Shown: positions 61,214 through 64,000 of the stretch, piece by piece
Layout: every line of letters begins with the position of its first letter
Numbering within the stretch: the stretch's first letter is position 1
Assembly (NCBI GenBank): GCA_965112735.1
Contig: OZ218963.1
Coordinates: 868,001-932,000, forward strand
Length of the DNA stretch: 64,000 bases
Reading direction: 5' to 3'
Source: Phaeosaccion multiseriatum
Lineage: Eukaryota > Ochrophyta, other classes
Program-made: the position numbers and the translations under genes
The notes under the pieces: model-generated
The model's input: the letters and a program-made list of their open reading frames with translations, nothing else
Told to the model about the DNA's origin: nothing
Databases searched by the model: none

Positions 61214-61802
61214 ATGGCAGAAGTGTTGGGAGACGACCAGGAGAAGCGTTCTAATGAGGGAGGGGGTGAGGAGGGGCGCGGAGAGGGAAGCGCCGAAAAG
61301 GGAGAGCCGTGGAAGCTTTCTTTCTCAAAGCCCCGTCTTGTGAGGTTGGCTGCCAATACCTTTTCAGTACCAGTAGCAGCAGCACCTGATAGGCAGCAGG
61401 TGAGTCGATTATCGCGCAGCCTTGAACCTAGACTCTTGGCCCTGTCTTGTAAGACATTTAACCTTGTCTCTCTCTCTCTATTTCTCTCTCTCCCAGTCTC
61501 CCACAATCTCTCCTTCGCAACCTTTCTCTCCTCGCGCGAGCTCTCTCTCCCTCTTCCGTCCTGATCTTGGCTTCATCCTCTCCCCATCTCGCTCTCTCTC
61601 CCTCTCTCTCTCTTTCTCTCTCCTGGCAATGATCCCAGCGGACCCCCCTCAACAACTTCGTGAAGAGTATACAATTTTCGCCCGACGGGACTTGCCTGCT
61701 ATCCGCCAGTGAAGATACCGTCCTCAATGTATTTGAAGTGAGCGAAGACCGGTAAGCTTGGCATATGGCAGGAAGCAAGCAGGCAAAGTTACTTCATTCA
61801 TG

Positions 61803-61869
<67 letters not shown>

Positions 61870-63188
61870 TTATCACTACCCAAGGGATGCGAGCACCAGC
61901 ACGTCAGCGCAGCAAGACTGGAAGCCTTGCCTAAGGTCTGTAGAGGGTGAGTCCATATACGATGCTTGCTGGTACCCGCACATGGACTCCCGGGAGCCTG
62001 TGAGCTGCGTATACTTGAGCTCCAGCAGGGATCACCCTCTGCATTTGTGGGATGCCTTTACCGGGTCACTACGGGCCAGCTACAGGGCCTATGACCACAT
62101 GGACGAGATTGCAACAGCCACTGCAGTGGCCTTCAACTGCACCGGGACCAAGATATACGCCGGTCAGTGCGTGCTGTAGAGGGGAGAGGGGATTTCGCAA
62201 GGCGCTGAACAGATTTGTCACACATAACGTAACTCTTGTCATCCCAAACAGGCTACGACCGCATGATCCGTGTGTTCGATACCGACCAGCCCGGTCGAGC
62301 CTTCGAATCTCGCCCCACGTGCAAGACGCGAAGGAGCAGAGACGGACAAAAGGGGCTCGTGTCGGCGTTGGCGTTCTCCCCCGACGGCTCCGGCCTCTTC
62401 GCAGCGGGGTCGTACGCGGGCAGCATCTTTCTGTACGACGAGCGGAGGTGAGGGTGAGGGAGGGCAGAGCGGGGGGGCAGAGCGGGAAGAGTTGAGACTT
62501 GCAATGCTCACATGGCATCATATCCCCTTCTTCCCCCCCCCCCCCCCATATCTGCTTGCAGCTCTGCAGCTCACATGGTATCATATCCCCTTCTTCCCCC
62601 CCCCCCAGTCCAAGGAGGGCTGTGGCAGAGCTGCAAGCAGATATGGGGGGCACGACGCACTTGAAGTTCCACCCGTCGGGCGGTCACCTCTTTAGCGGAG
62701 CGAGGAGGGATGGGGGCATTTTGTGCTGGGACGTGCGTCAGACGGCTGAAGCAGCGGACAGGTACTGCAGACCGGGGAATACCAATCAGAGAATCACCTT
62801 CGACGTTGATCCCAGCGGAAGGCACCTGGCCACTGGGTCGAGTGAAGGACGCGCGGCCGTCTTTGATCTGCAGGCCCACTTCGAGCGCAGCAGCAACAAG
62901 AGCGAGCAGCGCCATGACGGGAACGGCGTTGGTAGCGCAGAAGCCAGTCCACAGGCCGGGGTGTGGCTGCGTGGCTTTCCCGACGCCGTCAACGGGACCG
63001 CCTTCCACCCCCACCAGCCGCGCCTCGCCTTTAGCACGGGGCAGCGCCACTTCTCGCTGGAGGAGCAAGAACAACAACGTGATGATGTGTTGGACGCTGA
63101 CTTTGGCCAAGTAGATGTGTCCGCCGCGTTCCCCCACGGAATGAAGCAACAGAACGTCATTGCACTCTTCGACCTTGGCGTCTCCTGA
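61214..63188 (+). CDS. WRAP53/TCAB1-like WD40 protein, 450 aa
   Basis: In animals this protein binds CAB-box RNAs and escorts telomerase and small Cajal-body RNAs. Exons: 61214-61399, 61639-61751, 61885-62162, 62252-62447, 62609-63188; phases agree (1353 nt). Family signatures: 'SIQFSPDGTCLLSASED', 'ESIYDACWYPHM', 'SSSRDHPLHLWDAFTGSLRA' and 'SYRAYDHMDE', 'YDRMIRVFDTDQPGR', 'SALAFSPDGSGLFAAGSYAG', 'HLKFHPSGGHLFSGARRDGG' with 'ILCWDVRQ', 'NQRITFDVDPSGRHLATGSS' and 'VNGTAFHPHQPRLAFSTGQR'. Together these form a six- to seven-bladed propeller. No telomerase-specific feature can be judged. The last intron carries an inverted copy of the start of exon 5. The gene follows eIF2 gamma on the same strand after 221 bp. 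Confidence 0.92.
62506..62650 (+). repeat. Perfect 26-bp inverted repeat enclosing a 3' splice site, plus 36-bp duplication
   Basis: Intron bases 62542-62567 are the exact reverse complement of exon bases 62625-62650 in the WRAP53-like gene. The 57-nt loop contains the acceptor AG at 62607-62608. A direct repeat (GCTCACATGGYATCATATCC onward) occurs at 62506 and 62569. Confidence 0.95.
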
Positions 63189-64000
63189 AAACCGCTGTCT
63201 CTATTTCGACTTTTGAACAGTGTCCGAAAGTGACGACGACACTGACCCCCCCACGGCGCTACCCACACTTGCACACCTTCCTACGGGGTGGGAGGTCTGC
63301 TCAGCTTCCGAGGGTTTGTCAGACCGACCGACCGACCGACCGACCGACCGACCGACCGACCGACCGACCGACCGACCGACCGACCGACCGACACCGACGG
63401 ATTCTTGAGGGCTGCTGCTGTCCCTCGTCACACGGGCTGCTACGAGGGAGCGTGCCCAGCGACCGGAGCCTCCTTCCTTGATGCGGACGATCCTCGAGCG
63501 GTTGGGTGTACGGTCCAAGCTCCCAGTCTCTTTCTCCAATGGTATCAAACATGTACCTCTGACGTGAAGTCATGTACCGCCCCCGCTGGTGTGATGGGAT
63601 CCTCTACTGGGGTTGGAGAGAACAGGCAGCGACCACTTCAGCACCTCATGGAGGAGGCCCCAATCGATAGCCGAGGCGGCGCGGAGGCGGCGCAGAGGAG
63701 GAGCGCCGTTGGCCCGGGGGGGCAGCTGCGAGCGATGATAAGAATAAGAGGGACTCGCGGCGTGGGGCTGCTAAAAAGGAATGCATGCATGTCTCTTTTA
63801 TATTGCTTATATTAAGATGCTTCCTGTTTTAATCAATTAATTAAAATAAAAGACTGGAAAGAAAGTTCAAGTTGAAAAATGTGATGTGCGAACAAGCGGA
63901 ATGTGCGTAAATCAAAGGGGGGCTAATGGGGCAACCCTTTCGTAAATAAATAAATGACTCCAAAAGAAATTCTAAACCTCTCTCTCTTACGGTAAATAAT
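63189..64000. other. 3' flank, no gene supported
   Basis: Contains a (GACC)n array (63322-63393), a G-rich stretch, then AT-rich DNA with AATAAA at 63845-63850 and AAATAAATAAAT near 63943. An open frame of 175 aa (63288-63815) runs through the GACC array and lacks recognisable motifs. Confidence 0.55.
63322..63393. repeat. (GACC)n microsatellite
   Basis: About 17 GACC units in the 3' flank of the WRAP53-like gene, interrupted only at the end (ACACCGACGG). Confidence 0.95.

Noticed and set aside
63288-63815. 175-aa plus-strand open frame
   Set aside because: Passes through a GACC microsatellite with no recognisable domain or plausible start.

Overview
The window is nuclear DNA from a eukaryote. 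Genes contain many GT-AG introns with consistent phases, AATAAA-type signals occur, and there are no bacterial operons. I infer a stramenopile (heterokont) microalga, possibly eustigmatophyte-like, with moderate confidence. The basis is a Crypton-type recombinase of the kind common in stramenopiles, two proteins carrying domains I know mainly from stramenopile genomes (6.6-9.9 kb and 34.8-36.4 kb), signal-peptide-plus-Phe presequences resembling heterokont plastid targeting, and generally GC-rich sequence packed with simple repeats. No database search was possible; identities come from motif recognition.

Layout, left to right: a frameshifted Crypton-like recombinase (-, cut by the left edge); a 2.7 kb duplicated non-coding stretch; an intronless low-complexity protein (+); a nuclear-type protein with a 'GKWT-EEE / NCDPMRISKKF' domain (-); a small basic protein (+); isoprenylcysteine carboxyl methyltransferase (-); a roughly 14 kb, about 17-exon PNPLA8-like patatin phospholipase (+); a SNAPC1-like protein with a tandemly repeated tail (-); a protein with a short 'VxF...PSRxEF...VWW' domain (+); a START-domain protein (-); a TAZ zinc-finger protein (+); a PIN/PILS-like membrane transporter (-); snurportin-1 (+); an unrecognised protein (-); a two-pass membrane protein (+); a TBC Rab-GAP ending in a CaaX box (-); a GH5 exo-beta-1,3-glucanase-like membrane protein (-); eIF2 gamma (+); and a WRAP53/TCAB1-like WD40 protein (+).

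The first fifteen genes alternate strand without exception, forming seven head-to-head pairs. Their ATGs are separated by about 61 bp to 550 bp, so neighbouring genes must share promoters. The genes do not form one pathway, but several touch small RNA biology: SNAPC1 (snRNA transcription), snurportin (snRNP import) and WRAP53/TCAB1 (Cajal-body RNA guidance). ICMT and the CaaX-ending TBC protein could be enzyme and substrate.

Two features stand out. First, an 11-mer, GTTGGTGATAC, occurs seven times in 64 kb (chance expectation about 0.03), usually next to CAG/CTG runs. It sits inside exons of three unrelated genes in different reading frames and twice within inverted arrangements, which looks like an undescribed dispersed DNA module. 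Second, almost every intron of the phospholipase gene consists of a different simple repeat or minisatellite, including about 50 copies of a roughly 32-bp unit. Exon coordinates were worked out by hand from splice sites, phase and homology; total coding lengths came out as multiples of three for every multi-exon gene except the frameshifted recombinase.
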